The notes under the pieces are model-generated. The model saw nothing but the letters and a program-made list of their open reading frames with translations, made no database searches and was not told the origin of the DNA. A stretch of 59,285 bases of DNA from an uncultured Olsenella sp. (lineage in GTDB: Bacteria; Actinomycetota; Coriobacteriia; Coriobacteriales; Atopobiaceae). Every line of letters starts with the position of its first letter. Position 1 is the first letter of the stretch. The DNA lies in assembly GCA_949290055.1 (NCBI GenBank), contig CASEQJ010000009.1, positions 1 through 59,285 of the forward strand. Direction: 5' to 3'. Shown piece by piece: positions 25,168-34,242 of this stretch. The position numbers were made by a program, and so were the translations under genes.

Positions 25168-28164
25168 ATGAGCGACGTCATGAGGCCGATTCCGTTTGCG
25201 CAGGTCATGGACTGGGTCCTGACCGAGCACGAGACCCAGGGTGCCATCTTCGGCGTGCGCAAGGCCTACGTCCACGAGGGCGGCGCCGAGCCCATCTTTG
25301 CCGAGAAGATCGAGACCCCCTTTGGCCCGGCTGCCGGCCCCAACACCCAGCTTGCGCAGAACATAATCGCCTCCTACGTGGCGGGCTCGCGCTTCTTTGA
25401 GCTCAAGACCGTCCAGGTCATGGACGGCGAGGAGCTCTCCGCCTGCGTGAACAAGCCCTGCATCGTGGCCGAGGACGAGTGCTACAACTGCGAGTGGTCC
25501 ACCGAGCTCACGGTTCCGCAAGCCTTCGCCGAGTACGTCAAGGCCTGGTGGGCCTGCAAGCTCATCGCCCGCGAGTACGGCCTGGGCGACCCGGACGGCT
25601 TCGTCTTCAACATGTCCGTGGGCTACAGCCTCGAGGGAATTCAGAGCCCCAAGGTGGACGCCTACATAGAGGGCATGAAGGACGCCTCCGGCACCGAGGT
25701 CTGGGCCGAGTGCCGCGACTGGGCCCTCGCCAACCTCGACCGCTTCCAGAACGTCGACGCCGACTTCGTGAACGCCGTCTCCCCGCAGGTCTCCAACTCC
25801 GTCACCGAGTCCACACTCCACGGCTGCCCGCCTGACGAGATCGAGCGCATCGCCACCTACCTCATTACCGAGAAGGGCGTGAACACCTACATAAAGTGCA
25901 ACCCCACGCTTTTGGGCTACGACTTCGCGCGCGAGCGCCTGAACGAGCTCGGCTTTGACTACATAGTCTTCGACGACACGCACTTCCGCGAGGATCTGCA
26001 GTGGGTCGACGCCGTTCCCATGTTCGAGCGCCTGATCGAGCTCTGTGCCGAGAAGAACCTCGCATTTGGCGTCAAGCTCACCAACACGTTCCCGGTGGAC
26101 GTGACCCGCGGCGAGCTGCCGAGCGAGGAGATGTACATGTCCGGCCGCTCGCTCTTCCCGCTCACGATCGAGCTCGCGCGCCGCATTGCCCGCCAGTTTG
26201 ACGGCCGCCTGCGGATCTCCTACTCCGGCGGCGCCGACGCCCGCAACATAAGCGAGCTCTACGCGGCCGGGATCTGGCCGATCACCATGGCCACCAACGT
26301 CCTCAAGCCCGGCGGCTACGAGCGCTTCTTCCAGATCGCCGGTCTTCTCGCCGGCGCGCCGCGCCTGGACTACGTGGACGTGGACGCCGTGACCGCGCTG
26401 GCCTCCCGCACCGCCTCCGGCAAGGACTACCAGAAGCCGATCAAGCCGGCCAAGCCTCACAAGGTCGACGCCGAGCTCCCGCTCATGAGCTGCTTCACGG
26501 CGCCGTGCCGCACCGGCTGCCCCATTCAGCAGGACATTCCGGCCTACCTCTCCCGCGTGGACGAGGGCAAGTTCGCCGAGGCGCTCCAGATCGTCGTGGA
26601 GCGCAACGCCCTGCCGCACATCACCGGCAACCTCTGCCCGCACCCCTGCGGCGCAAAGTGCGAGCGCAGCTTCTACGAGCCCGAGGGTGCGCGCATCCGC
26701 GAGTCCAAGCTGGCAGCCGCGCGCGGCGGCTTCGACGAGGTCGTGAAGAAGCTCCGTGCTGCTGGTCCTTCTCGGCTGGCTTCCGCGGCCGATAAGAACG
26801 TGGCGGTCGTGGGCGGCGGCCCGGCGGGACTCGCCACCGCGTTCTTCCTCACGCGCGCGGGCGCCAAGGTCACCATTATCGAGCGCACCGACAAGCTCGG
26901 CGGCGTGGCGCGCCACGTCATCCCCGAGTTCCGCATCTCCCACGACGACATCGACAAGGACGTGGCCCTCTGCCTCGCCTTTGGCGCGCAGGTCCAGATG
27001 GGGCGCGAGGTCACGAGCGTCCAGCAGCTCTTTGACGAGGGGTTCACGGACGTCGTGGTGGCCACGGGCGCGTGGGCGCCGGGCAAGGTGGGCCTCAAGG
27101 CCGGCGAGGAGATCGACGTCCTGGAGTTCCTCGAGGCCGCCAAGGCCGGCGAGCCTTGTGCGCTCGGCACCGACGTCGTGATCGTGGGCGCCGGCAACAC
27201 CGCCATGGACGCCGCGCGCGTGGCCAAGCGCGCCGAGGGCGTCAAGAACGTGCGCATCGTGTACCGCCGCACCAAGAAGGAGATGCCGGCGGACGAGGAG
27301 GAGCTGCAGCTGGCCCTCGAGGAGGGCGTGGAGCTCTGCGAGCTTCTCGCCCCGATCGGCGTGGCAGGTGGCCAGCTGGCCTGCGAGGTCATGCGCCTCG
27401 GCGAGCCGGACGAGTCGGGCCGTTGCCGCCCCGAGCCCACGGGCGACACCGTGGACGTCCCGGCCACGGCTGTGATCTGCGCCGTGGGCGAGCAGATCGA
27501 GCGCGGGCTCTACGAGGGCGCGGGTGTGGAGGTCGACCGCCGCGGCCGCCCGGCCGGCACCGCCACCGGCGTGGACCACGTCTGGGCCGCCGGCGACTGC
27601 CGTCGCGGGCCGGCCACCTTCGTGGAGGCCATCGCCGACGCGCAGGCCGTTGCCCGCGACCTGGCCGGCGTCGACTTCAACGCCTATGCCGAGAAGAACG
27701 TGCGTGCCGACAGGCTCGATGCCATCATGGCGCGCAAGGGCGACGTCTGCCTCGACGTTGCCGGCTGCGAGACGAGCCGCTGCCTGGGCTGCGCCACCGT
27801 CTGCGAGGTCTGCTGCGACGTCTGCCCCAACCGCGCCAACGTGGCGATCAAGGTGCCCGGCCTCGCGCAGGAGCAGGTCGTCCACGTGGACGGCATGTGC
27901 AACGAGTGCGGCAACTGCGCTGTCTTCTGCCCGTGGAGCGGTCGCCCGTACAAGGACAAGCTCACGCTCTTCTGGAGCTCCGAGGACATGGACGCAAGCG
28001 AGAACCGCGGCTGGGTGCCGCTGCCCGACGGACGCGTCCGCGTGCGCCTGGCGTCCGGCGAGGGCACCTACGACGTGGACGACGCCGCCTGCGGCCTGCC
28101 CGAGGACGTGCGCCTCACCATTGCCGCGGTTCGCGACAACTACGCCTACCTGCTGGCCAAGTAA
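25168..28164 (+). CDS. ygfK: YgfK, multi-domain Fe-S flavoprotein of selenium-dependent purine metabolism
   Basis: 998 residues. Residues 1-430 form an FMN-type barrel related to dihydropyrimidine/dihydroorotate enzymes (ISYSGGADARN and MATNVLKPGGYERF late in it). From 442 a GltD-like module starts with CFTAPCRTGCPIQQD, then the FAD loop VVGGGPAGLA near 547 and the NAD(P)H loop IVGAGNTAMD near 672. The C-terminus has two cysteine clusters (CLGCATVCEVCCDVCP near 872; CNECGNCAVFCP near 911) for 4Fe-4S centres. YgfK is annotated as a putative selenate reductase subunit but belongs genetically to purine breakdown, likely passing electrons from the hydroxylase. Confidence 0.92.
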   Translation: MSDVMRPIPFAQVMDWVLTEHETQGAIFGVRKAYVHEGGAEPIFAEKIETPFGPAAGPNTQLAQNIIASYVAGSRFFELKTVQVMDGEELSACVNKPCIVAEDECYNCEWSTELTVPQAFAEYVKAWWACKLIAREYGLGDPDGFVFNMSVGYSLEGIQSPKVDAYIEGMKDASGTEVWAECRDWALANLDRFQNVDADFVNAVSPQVSNSVTESTLHGCPPDEIERIATYLITEKGVNTYIKCNPTLLGYDFARERLNELGFDYIVFDDTHFREDLQWVDAVPMFERLIELCAEKNLAFGVKLTNTFPVDVTRGELPSEEMYMSGRSLFPLTIELARRIARQFDGRLRISYSGGADARNISELYAAGIWPITMATNVLKPGGYERFFQIAGLLAGAPRLDYVDVDAVTALASRTASGKDYQKPIKPAKPHKVDAELPLMSCFTAPCRTGCPIQQDIPAYLSRVDEGKFAEALQIVVERNALPHITGNLCPHPCGAKCERSFYEPEGARIRESKLAAARGGFDEVVKKLRAAGPSRLASAADKNVAVVGGGPAGLATAFFLTRAGAKVTIIERTDKLGGVARHVIPEFRISHDDIDKDVALCLAFGAQVQMGREVTSVQQLFDEGFTDVVVATGAWAPGKVGLKAGEEIDVLEFLEAAKAGEPCALGTDVVIVGAGNTAMDAARVAKRAEGVKNVRIVYRRTKKEMPADEEELQLALEEGVELCELLAPIGVAGGQLACEVMRLGEPDESGRCRPEPTGDTVDVPATAVICAVGEQIERGLYEGAGVEVDRRGRPAGTATGVDHVWAAGDCRRGPATFVEAIADAQAVARDLAGVDFNAYAEKNVRADRLDAIMARKGDVCLDVAGCETSRCLGCATVCEVCCDVCPNRANVAIKVPGLAQEQVVHVDGMCNECGNCAVFCPWSGRPYKDKLTLFWSSEDMDASENRGWVPLPDGRVRVRLASGEGTYDVDDAACGLPEDVRLTIAAVRDNYAYLLAK

Positions 28165-28174
28165 CTTCGTGCGA

Positions 28175-28205
28175 CCCGCGGGCCGAGGTTCTTCTCGCCC
28201 GCGGG
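28175..28205 (+). terminator. Hairpin between ygfK and the ferredoxin gene
   Basis: Nine-base perfect stem (28175-28183 with 28197-28205, CCCGCGGGC) whose loop is a copy of the dispersed word (GTTCTTCTCG). No U-run; may be a processing or partial-termination site. Confidence 0.45.
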
Positions 28206-28230
28206 CCTCGCACGCAAGGAGGGGAGAGAC

Positions 28231-28443
28231 ATGGACGACGAGCTCAAGCGCATCTGGGTCGCCGACGAGGGCTGCATAGGCTGCCGCCTCTGCGAGCGCG
28301 CGTGCCCCACCGGCGCCATGCGCGTGGAGGACAAGCAGGCCCGGATTGACTACACGCTCTGCATCGCGTGCGGCATGTGCGCCACCAAGTGCCGCAAGGG
28401 CGTCATCCACGACACGCTGGGCATCTACGCCCCGGCCCAGTAG
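28231..28443 (+). CDS. Small 2x[4Fe-4S] ferredoxin
   Basis: 70 residues with two cysteine sets: CIGCRLCERACP (residues 15-26) and CIACGMCATKCRKG (about 48-61). This gives two 4Fe-4S clusters, as in bacterial-type ferredoxins. Placed between ygfK and the hydroxylase gene with a good Shine-Dalgarno (AAGGAGGGGAG), it probably shuttles electrons between XdhD and YgfK. Acts in the cytosol. Confidence 0.88.
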   Translation: MDDELKRIWVADEGCIGCRLCERACPTGAMRVEDKQARIDYTLCIACGMCATKCRKGVIHDTLGIYAPAQ

Positions 28444-28454
28444 GGGAGGAGAGC

Positions 28455-31229
28455 ATGGCAGCTGGAACCGCCGTCAAGGCACCCGCCGAGTACCGCTTCA
28501 CCGTCAACGGCGAGGAGCAGGTCGTCACCTGCGACAAGCCGCTCCTGCGCTACCTGCGCGACGAGCTTCATCTCACCTCCGTCAAGGACGGCTGCTCCGA
28601 GGGCGCGTGCGGCACCTGCACCGTGCTCGTGGACGACCGTGCCACCAAGGCGTGCGTCCTCACCACGCGCCTGGCCGCGGGTCGCAGCATCGTGACCGTG
28701 GAGGGCCTGCCCCACGAGGAGCAGGAGGCCTTCGTCTACGCCTTCGGCGCCGTGGGTGCCGTCCAGTGTGGATTTTGCATCCCCGGCATGGTCATGGCGG
28801 GCGCGGCTCTCATCCACAAGGTGCCCGACCCCACCGAGGACCAGGTCAAGGTTGCCATCCGTGGCAACGTCTGCCGTTGCACCGGCTACAAGAAGATCAT
28901 CGAGGGCATCCTGCTCGCCGCCGCCATCCTGCGGGGCGAGAAGAGCATCGACCCCGAGCTCGAGCGCGGCGACGACTACGGCGTGGGCAAGCGCGCCTTC
29001 CGCGTTGACGTGCGCCGCAAGGTCCTGGGCTTTGGCAAGTACCCCGACGACATCGACGAGCGCGACTTCCCCGACCTCACCTACGCCAGCGCCGTGCGCT
29101 CCAAGTACCCGCGCGCCCGCGTGGTCAGGATCGACGCCGAGAAGGCCCGCGCCATGCCGGGCGTCCTTGCCGTGCTCACCGCCGCTGACGTGCCCGTGAA
29201 CGCGGTGGGACACCTGCTATACGACTGGGACGTCATGACCGCCGAGGGCGACGTCACGCACTGCGTGGGCGACGCCATCGCGCTCGTGGTGGCCGAGGAC
29301 GCCGCCACGCTCGAGAAGGCCAAGAAGGCCGTCAAGGTGGAGTACGAGGTGCTCGAGCCGGTGCGCTCGATCGAGGAGGCCCGCGCCGAGGGCGCCCCCG
29401 TCCTCCACAAGCCCTACCTCGCCTTCGGCAACTGGGTCACGCCCGAGAACAACATCTGCCAGCAGCGCCACGTGGTTCGCGGTGACGCTGCCGCGGCGCT
29501 CGCGAGCGCCGCGCACAAGGTGACGCGCACCTTCAAGACCCCGTTCACCGAGCACGCGTTCCTCGAGCCGGAGTGCGCCGTGGCCTTCCCGTACAAGGAC
29601 GGCGTGAAGGTCTGCTCGTCCGACCAGGGCGCCTACGACTCCCGCAAGGAGATCGCCCACATGCTCGGCTGGGACGCCACGCCGGAGCGCGTGGTCGTGG
29701 AGACCATGCTCGTGGGCGGCGGCTTTGGCGGCAAGGAGGACGTCTCCGTCCAGCACCTGGCCGCGCTCGCAGCGCTCGCGGTGAACCGTCCCGTCAAGGT
29801 GCGCCTCACGCGCCAGGAGTCCATCAACTTCCACCCCAAGCGCCACTACATGGAGGGCACCTTCACCCTCGGCTGTGACGAGGACGGCACCTTCGTGGGC
29901 CTGGACTGCGAGATCAACTTCGACACCGGCGCGTACGCGTCGCTGTGCGGCCCGGTCCTCGAGCGCGCTTGCACGCACTCCGTGGGTCCGTACTGCTACC
30001 AGAACACCGACATTCGTGGCTATGGCTGGTACACCAACAACCCGCCCGCCGGCGCGTTCCGCGGCTTCGGCGTCTGCCAGAGCGAGTTTGCGCTGGAGAG
30101 CCTGATTGACCTTCTCGCCGACGAGGTGGGCATTTCCCCGTGGGAGATCCGGTACAGGAACGCCATCGAGCCGGGCAAGGTCCTGCCCAACGGCCAGATC
30201 GCCGACCGCTCCACCGCCCTCAAGGAGACCCTGCTCGCGGTGCGCGACGTCTACGAGGCGCACCCCGGCCACGCCGGCCTCGCGTGTGCCATGAAGAACG
30301 CGGGCGTGGGCGTGGGTCTGCCCGACGCCGGCCGCTGCAAGATCCGCGTGGAGGACGGCCGCGCCGTGGTCTACTCCGCCACCTCTGACATCGGCCAGGG
30401 CTGCAACACCGTCTTCCTTCAGGACGTCGCCGAGGCCACGGGCCTGCCGCTCGCAAACATCGTGAACGGCGAGTGCTCCACCGAGAACGCGCCCGACTCC
30501 GGCACCACCTCCGGGTCGCGCCAGACCCTCATCACCGGCGAGGCCGTGCGCGGCGCGGCGTTCCTGCTGCGCGACGCCATGCTCGCGGTGGAGGAGGGTA
30601 CCGAGACCGGCACGGAGCCCGTGGTCGCCCACGGCGACGGCTTCACGGTCGAGTACGCCGACGGCACGCCCTACGTGGGTCCGGGCGCCGGCTACCACGC
30701 GGCCGACCCGGTGGCGGCGCTGGCCGCCCTCGAGGGCCGCGAGTTCTCCTACGAGTACCTCGAGAAGACGGACAAGCTCGGTGCGGACGTACCCAACCCC
30801 AAGAGCCACGTGGCCTACGGCTACGCCACGCATGTGGTGATTCTGGACGACGACGGCCGCGTGACCGAGGTCCACGCCGCGCACGACTCCGGCAAGGTGG
30901 TGAACCCCATCGCCATCCAGGGCCAGATCGAGGGCGGCGTGCTCATGGGCATGGGCTACGCGCTCACCGAGCGCTTCGACCTGGAGGACTGCGTCCCGCA
31001 GGTGAAGTTTGGCACGCTGGGCCTCTTCCGCGCGCCGGACATCCCCTACATCAACGCCATCTACGTCGAGAAGGACGAGCTGCTGGACGTGGGCTACGGC
31101 GCCAAGGGCATCGGCGAGATCGCCACGATCCCCACCGCGCCCGCGGTCCAGAACGCCTACCGCGCGCTCACCGGCGAGCTCCAGACCGAGCTCCCGCTGC
31201 GCCACACGTACTACTCGCGCGAGAAGTAG
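28455..31229 (+). CDS. xdhD: XdhD-type selenium-dependent molybdenum hydroxylase (fused Fe-S and Mo subunits)
   Basis: 924 residues from ATG 28455 (GGGGAGGA upstream). Residues 1-170 are the 2Fe-2S domain: Cys47, Cys52, Cys55 (CSEGACGTC), then CGFC (from 105) and CRCTGY. From about 190 the molybdopterin domain follows: GGGFGGKED, PPAGAFRGFG, DIGQGCNTV and the catalytic-Glu region GAKGIGEIATIPTAP. The FAD subunit of xanthine dehydrogenase is absent from the fusion, as in E. coli XdhD. It should hydroxylate purines such as hypoxanthine or xanthine, with labile selenium in this clade. Selenium insertion genes are not in the window. Confidence 0.9.
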   Translation: MAAGTAVKAPAEYRFTVNGEEQVVTCDKPLLRYLRDELHLTSVKDGCSEGACGTCTVLVDDRATKACVLTTRLAAGRSIVTVEGLPHEEQEAFVYAFGAVGAVQCGFCIPGMVMAGAALIHKVPDPTEDQVKVAIRGNVCRCTGYKKIIEGILLAAAILRGEKSIDPELERGDDYGVGKRAFRVDVRRKVLGFGKYPDDIDERDFPDLTYASAVRSKYPRARVVRIDAEKARAMPGVLAVLTAADVPVNAVGHLLYDWDVMTAEGDVTHCVGDAIALVVAEDAATLEKAKKAVKVEYEVLEPVRSIEEARAEGAPVLHKPYLAFGNWVTPENNICQQRHVVRGDAAAALASAAHKVTRTFKTPFTEHAFLEPECAVAFPYKDGVKVCSSDQGAYDSRKEIAHMLGWDATPERVVVETMLVGGGFGGKEDVSVQHLAALAALAVNRPVKVRLTRQESINFHPKRHYMEGTFTLGCDEDGTFVGLDCEINFDTGAYASLCGPVLERACTHSVGPYCYQNTDIRGYGWYTNNPPAGAFRGFGVCQSEFALESLIDLLADEVGISPWEIRYRNAIEPGKVLPNGQIADRSTALKETLLAVRDVYEAHPGHAGLACAMKNAGVGVGLPDAGRCKIRVEDGRAVVYSATSDIGQGCNTVFLQDVAEATGLPLANIVNGECSTENAPDSGTTSGSRQTLITGEAVRGAAFLLRDAMLAVEEGTETGTEPVVAHGDGFTVEYADGTPYVGPGAGYHAADPVAALAALEGREFSYEYLEKTDKLGADVPNPKSHVAYGYATHVVILDDDGRVTEVHAAHDSGKVVNPIAIQGQIEGGVLMGMGYALTERFDLEDCVPQVKFGTLGLFRAPDIPYINAIYVEKDELLDVGYGAKGIGEIATIPTAPAVQNAYRALTGELQTELPLRHTYYSREK

Positions 31230-31258
31230 CTCCGCTTCCTCGCATATCCCTTGCAGAG

Positions 31259-31288
31259 GGCCCGTCGGTTTGCCATGCCCGGCGGGCC
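31259..31288 (+). terminator. Hairpin after xdhD
   Basis: Ten-base stem GGCCCGTCGG (31259-31268) with CCGGCGGGCC (31279-31288), one G-U pair, loop about 10. Following bases are only moderately U-rich. Confidence 0.55.
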
Positions 31289-31329
31289 TCGTGCTTCTCG
31301 GCGCGCGTATAGGTTCTCTTGAGCTGTGG

Positions 31330-31390
31330 TAAGATGTAATCAGTAAACCCGTCTGGCCTCTCAACGATGCACACTGGCGGGTCTTCTTTT
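31330..31390 (+). ncRNA. Candidate small hairpin RNA upstream of Abi gene 1
   Basis: Extended -10 TGG-TAAGAT (31330-31335), about 11 spacer bases, then stem ACCCGTC/GGCGGGT (31347-31353 with 31376-31382) with loop containing GGCCTCTCAACG, then CTTCTTTT (31383-31390). It looks like a promoter plus a short terminated RNA of about 50 nt, ending 19 bases before the Abi start; attenuation of the Abi gene is an alternative. Two similar units lie at 34141-34216 and 35082-35138. Confidence 0.45.
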
Positions 31391-31409
31391 ATCTCGATGC
31401 GGGGGTGCG

Positions 31410-32384
31410 ATGGAGTATTCAAAGCCTTGGCTCACCTTTGAGAGGCAGGCTGACCTGCTGATTAATGAGCGAGGGCTCATCGCTGACCGTGACTGTCTTA
31501 TCGCTCATCTTGCTGATATTGGGTATTACCGACTGAGCGGATACTGGTACAACTTCAAGCGCAAGCCTGTTTCCGATGAGGATGGTGAGAAGGACGAGCG
31601 GTTTGTCGAGGGAACGACCTTCGAGCAGGTGTGGAAGCTCTACGTCTTCGATCGTCAGTTTAGGCTCGTTGTGCTCGATGCCATTGAGCGCATTGAGGTT
31701 TATTTTCGTACGCAACTCGCGTATGAACTTGCCGGGGCAACAGGGCCGTTTGGCTTTCTGGATTCCAAGAACCTTCCTCGTCTAACGAAGGAGGATTACG
31801 AGGAGTTTCTTGAGCGATGTGAGAGCGAGTTCGAACGATCTCGCGAGCCTTTTGCTGTTCACTTCAGAGAGCAGTACGGCGATGTTCACAGCCTCCCTCC
31901 GTATTGGATTCTCGTGAATATAATGGACTTTGGCACGATGCTTCGTCTCTATAACGGGGCCTCACCGGCAATCAGAAACAAGCTGTCCGGTGATTTGGGC
32001 GTCTCGTCTCGGGTTCTAAAGTCCTGGCTTGTTGCCATCAACACCGTGCGAAACATCTGTGCACATCATGGCCGCCTCTGGAACAGGGGCATTGGTACCA
32101 GGCCGATTATTCCTGCAGCGGAGAAGGACCCTGAGTGGCACGAGCCGTTCAAGGTACGGTCGGACAACATGTTTGGCATTCTGACCATATTGAGCTACCT
32201 GCTCGATAGAATTGCTCCGGAGACTTCCTGGCGTGAGAGGCTCTTCAGGCTATTGAAGAATCTGAATGACGATGAGCTGAGACGCATGGGGTTCGTTGAG
32301 GGATGGCATGAATGCCCGATTTGGAAGCGTCATTTGGCAAACCTTGACCAGGAGTTTGTGCAAATCTCGGGTGTTCTGCAGTGA
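31410..32384 (+). CDS. Abi_2 (AbiD/AbiF-type) abortive-infection protein 1
   Basis: 324 residues. Family features: QADLLINERGLI, then IGYYRLSGYWYNFK, VWKLYVFDRQFRLVVLDAIERIEVYFR, and the HEPN ribonuclease motif R-x4-H in VRNICAHHGRLWNR. Such proteins are phage-defence toxins. The gene has lower GC and looser codon use than xdhD upstream, consistent with transfer. A hairpin RNA-like unit precedes it. No separate antitoxin gene is adjacent. Confidence 0.88.
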   Translation: MEYSKPWLTFERQADLLINERGLIADRDCLIAHLADIGYYRLSGYWYNFKRKPVSDEDGEKDERFVEGTTFEQVWKLYVFDRQFRLVVLDAIERIEVYFRTQLAYELAGATGPFGFLDSKNLPRLTKEDYEEFLERCESEFERSREPFAVHFREQYGDVHSLPPYWILVNIMDFGTMLRLYNGASPAIRNKLSGDLGVSSRVLKSWLVAINTVRNICAHHGRLWNRGIGTRPIIPAAEKDPEWHEPFKVRSDNMFGILTILSYLLDRIAPETSWRERLFRLLKNLNDDELRRMGFVEGWHECPIWKRHLANLDQEFVQISGVLQ

Positions 32385-32452
32385 CCAACTGGGAAGACGT
32401 CTCAGAACCTCCGTCTTTTGCTCGACCGCTTGCTTGTTATTACCGCCAAATC

Positions 32453-32473
32453 TTTACCGCCAGTGGCGGTAAA
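32453..32473. repeat. Perfect 21-base palindrome (TTTACCGCCA-N-TGGCGGTAAA)
   Basis: Ten-base arms around one base; an extra half copy TTACCGCCA lies at 32440-32448. Operator-like. Located 195 bases before the AGCS gene. Confidence 0.6.
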
Positions 32474-32493
32474 ACGCCTATCGGCGCGGAGGC

Positions 32494-32536
32494 CAAGATT
32501 ATTCTGCTGAGAATTATTCTGCGGAGAATAATCTTG
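32494..32536. repeat. Hairpin CAAGATTATTCT / AGAATAATCTTG
   Basis: Twelve-base perfect arms (32494-32505, 32525-32536) with AATTATTCT repeated in the loop; followed at once by the dispersed word CGAGAAGAAC (32541-32550). Confidence 0.65.
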
Positions 32537-32667
32537 CAGCCGAGAAGAACGCGGCGCTTCAAGCGCTGCCCATCAATCAACGCTCCCGTCACGCTACGGA
32601 AACACGGGTAGTGCAAAGTTACCCTTTGTGTAGCTGAAACTGCCCGCGCCCCGTCGAGAGGCCCCTC

Positions 32668-34098
32668 ATGTTCGACTTCCTCATGTCCGCCATCACCGCC
32701 CTGAACGACAACGTGCTGTGGGGCGTCCCCATGGTCGTGCTGATGCTGGGGACCGGCGTGTTCCTGCTCTTCGTCACCCGCGGCGTCGTGTTCTCGCGCT
32801 TCAACGTGGTGATGCGCTACACCACCAAGACGCTCTTCCAGCGTGTCGACCCGTCCGAGGCGGGGGAGGGTACCATCTCGCCCTTCCAGGCGGTGTGCAC
32901 CGCGCTCGCCGCGACGCTCGGCACCGGCAACATAGTAGGCGTGGCGCTCGCGGTGGCCACGGGCGGCCCGGGGTCGATCTTCTGGCTGTGGCTCTCCGCG
33001 CTGGCCGGCATGGTCATCAAGTTCTGCGAGGTCACGCTCTCGGTGGCCTACCGCACGCGCAACGAGCGCGGCGAGATCGTGGGCGGCCCCATGTACTACA
33101 TCTCCCGCGGCCTGGGCAAGACCTGGCTCGCCATGCTGTTCGCCGCCTTCGGCTTCCTCGCGTCCTTCGGCATCGGCGCGAGCGTGCAGGCCAACTCGCT
33201 TGCCGGCAGCGTGAACGCCACCTTCGGCGTGTCGCTGCCCGTCATTGGTGCCGTCGTGGCGCTGCTCGCGGGACTGGTCCTCATCGGCGGCATCACCCGC
33301 ATCGCTCAGATCACCGAGAAACTCGTGCCCTTCGCGGCGGTGTTCTACCTCCTTGGTGCCGCGGCGGTGCTCGTGGTCAACGCCGGCGAGATCCCCGCCG
33401 CGATCGCCCAGATCTTCCGCGACGCCTTCACCGGCACGGCCGCCACGGGCGGCTTTTTGGGCGCCACGGTCATGTACGCGTGCCGCGTGGGCATGTCGCG
33501 CGGCGTGTTCACGCACGAGGCGGGCATGGGCTCGGCACCCATCGCGCACGCCTCCGCCGACACCGACCACCCCGCCCGTCAGGGCCTGTGGGGCACCTTC
33601 GAGGTGTTCTTCGACACCATCGTCATGTGCACGATCACGGGCCTCGTAATCATCACCTCGGGGCTGTGGCACGCCGACCCCATGATGTCCGAGGGCGCCA
33701 TGAGCTCGGCGGCCTTTGGGCAGAGTATCCCCGGCGGCCAGTACATCGTGACCGTGGGCCTCATGCTCTTTGCGTTTGCCACGCTGATCGCGTGGTACTA
33801 CTACGGCGAGAAGTGCGTCGAGTACCTCTTCCGCAAGAGCCGCGCCCAGCGCGCGGCGGTGCGCGTCTACCAGGTTGCCTACGTCGCCATGGTGTTCGCG
33901 GGCTGTGTGACCAACCTCGACGTGGTCTGGGAGTTCGCCGACTGCTTCAACGGCCTCATGGCGATCCCCAACCTCATCGCGCTGATCGCCCTCTCGCCCG
34001 TGATCCGCCGGCTTGCGGCGGACTTCTTCCGCGACCCCGACCGCCGTCGCCCGCGCGACACGGACTACAGCGGGATGCTGACGTTCAGGGACAAGTGA
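32668..34098 (+). CDS. AGCS family alanine/glycine:cation symporter
   Basis: 476 residues with about ten membrane segments. Family signatures: FQAVCTALAATLGTGNIVGVA (read LGTGNIVGVA near 85-94), GGPGSIFWLW, GGPMYYI, THEAGMGSAPIAHA and the Tyr-rich YYYGEKCVEYLF. It moves small amino acids with sodium or protons. GC-rich codon use matches the chromosomal background, unlike the Abi genes on either side, so it appears to be a resident gene inside the accessory stretch. Confidence 0.93.
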   Translation: MFDFLMSAITALNDNVLWGVPMVVLMLGTGVFLLFVTRGVVFSRFNVVMRYTTKTLFQRVDPSEAGEGTISPFQAVCTALAATLGTGNIVGVALAVATGGPGSIFWLWLSALAGMVIKFCEVTLSVAYRTRNERGEIVGGPMYYISRGLGKTWLAMLFAAFGFLASFGIGASVQANSLAGSVNATFGVSLPVIGAVVALLAGLVLIGGITRIAQITEKLVPFAAVFYLLGAAAVLVVNAGEIPAAIAQIFRDAFTGTAATGGFLGATVMYACRVGMSRGVFTHEAGMGSAPIAHASADTDHPARQGLWGTFEVFFDTIVMCTITGLVIITSGLWHADPMMSEGAMSSAAFGQSIPGGQYIVTVGLMLFAFATLIAWYYYGEKCVEYLFRKSRAQRAAVRVYQVAYVAMVFAGCVTNLDVVWEFADCFNGLMAIPNLIALIALSPVIRRLAADFFRDPDRRRPRDTDYSGMLTFRDK

Positions 34099-34140
34099 GT
34101 AGGATGGGGCGATGGAGTGATGGTCGCCCCCTAAGTACGC

Positions 34141-34216
34141 TTGTGAGAACCTGCGAAAGCGGGTAAGATACATGTTGATGGGCCCGGGAATGACCTCTGA
34201 TTCAAGTCACCGGGCC
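34141..34216 (+). ncRNA. Candidate small hairpin RNA upstream of Abi gene 2
   Basis: TTGTGA (34141-34146), 17 bases, TAAGAT (34164-34169) make a good promoter. Eleven bases later a two-part stem forms: GGCCCGG/CCGGGCC (34181-34187 with 34210-34216) enclosing TGAC/GTCA (34191-34194 with 34206-34209), loop CTCTGATTCAA. The loop shares CCTCT-A with the units at 31330 and 35082. Confidence 0.45.
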
Positions 34217-34242
34217 TCAATCATATCCATTGGAGGTGTTCG

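Noticed and set aside
2828..27700. Copies of GAGAAGAAC inside genes read as Glu-Lys-Asn
   Set aside because: With this codon usage EKN is nearly always spelled this way, so in-frame copies were not counted as evidence for the dispersed word; only intergenic and odd-frame copies were.
24490..28410. A 1306-residue open frame on the minus strand opposite ssnA/ygfK
   Set aside because: It is the GC-rich antisense shadow of ssnA and ygfK: His/Gly/Val/Leu-biased composition and no family features, while the plus strand has clear motifs throughout.
32381..32611. 76-residue frame after Abi gene 1
   Set aside because: It is mostly translation of the palindrome and hairpin repeats (repeated IIL segments) and has no ribosome site.
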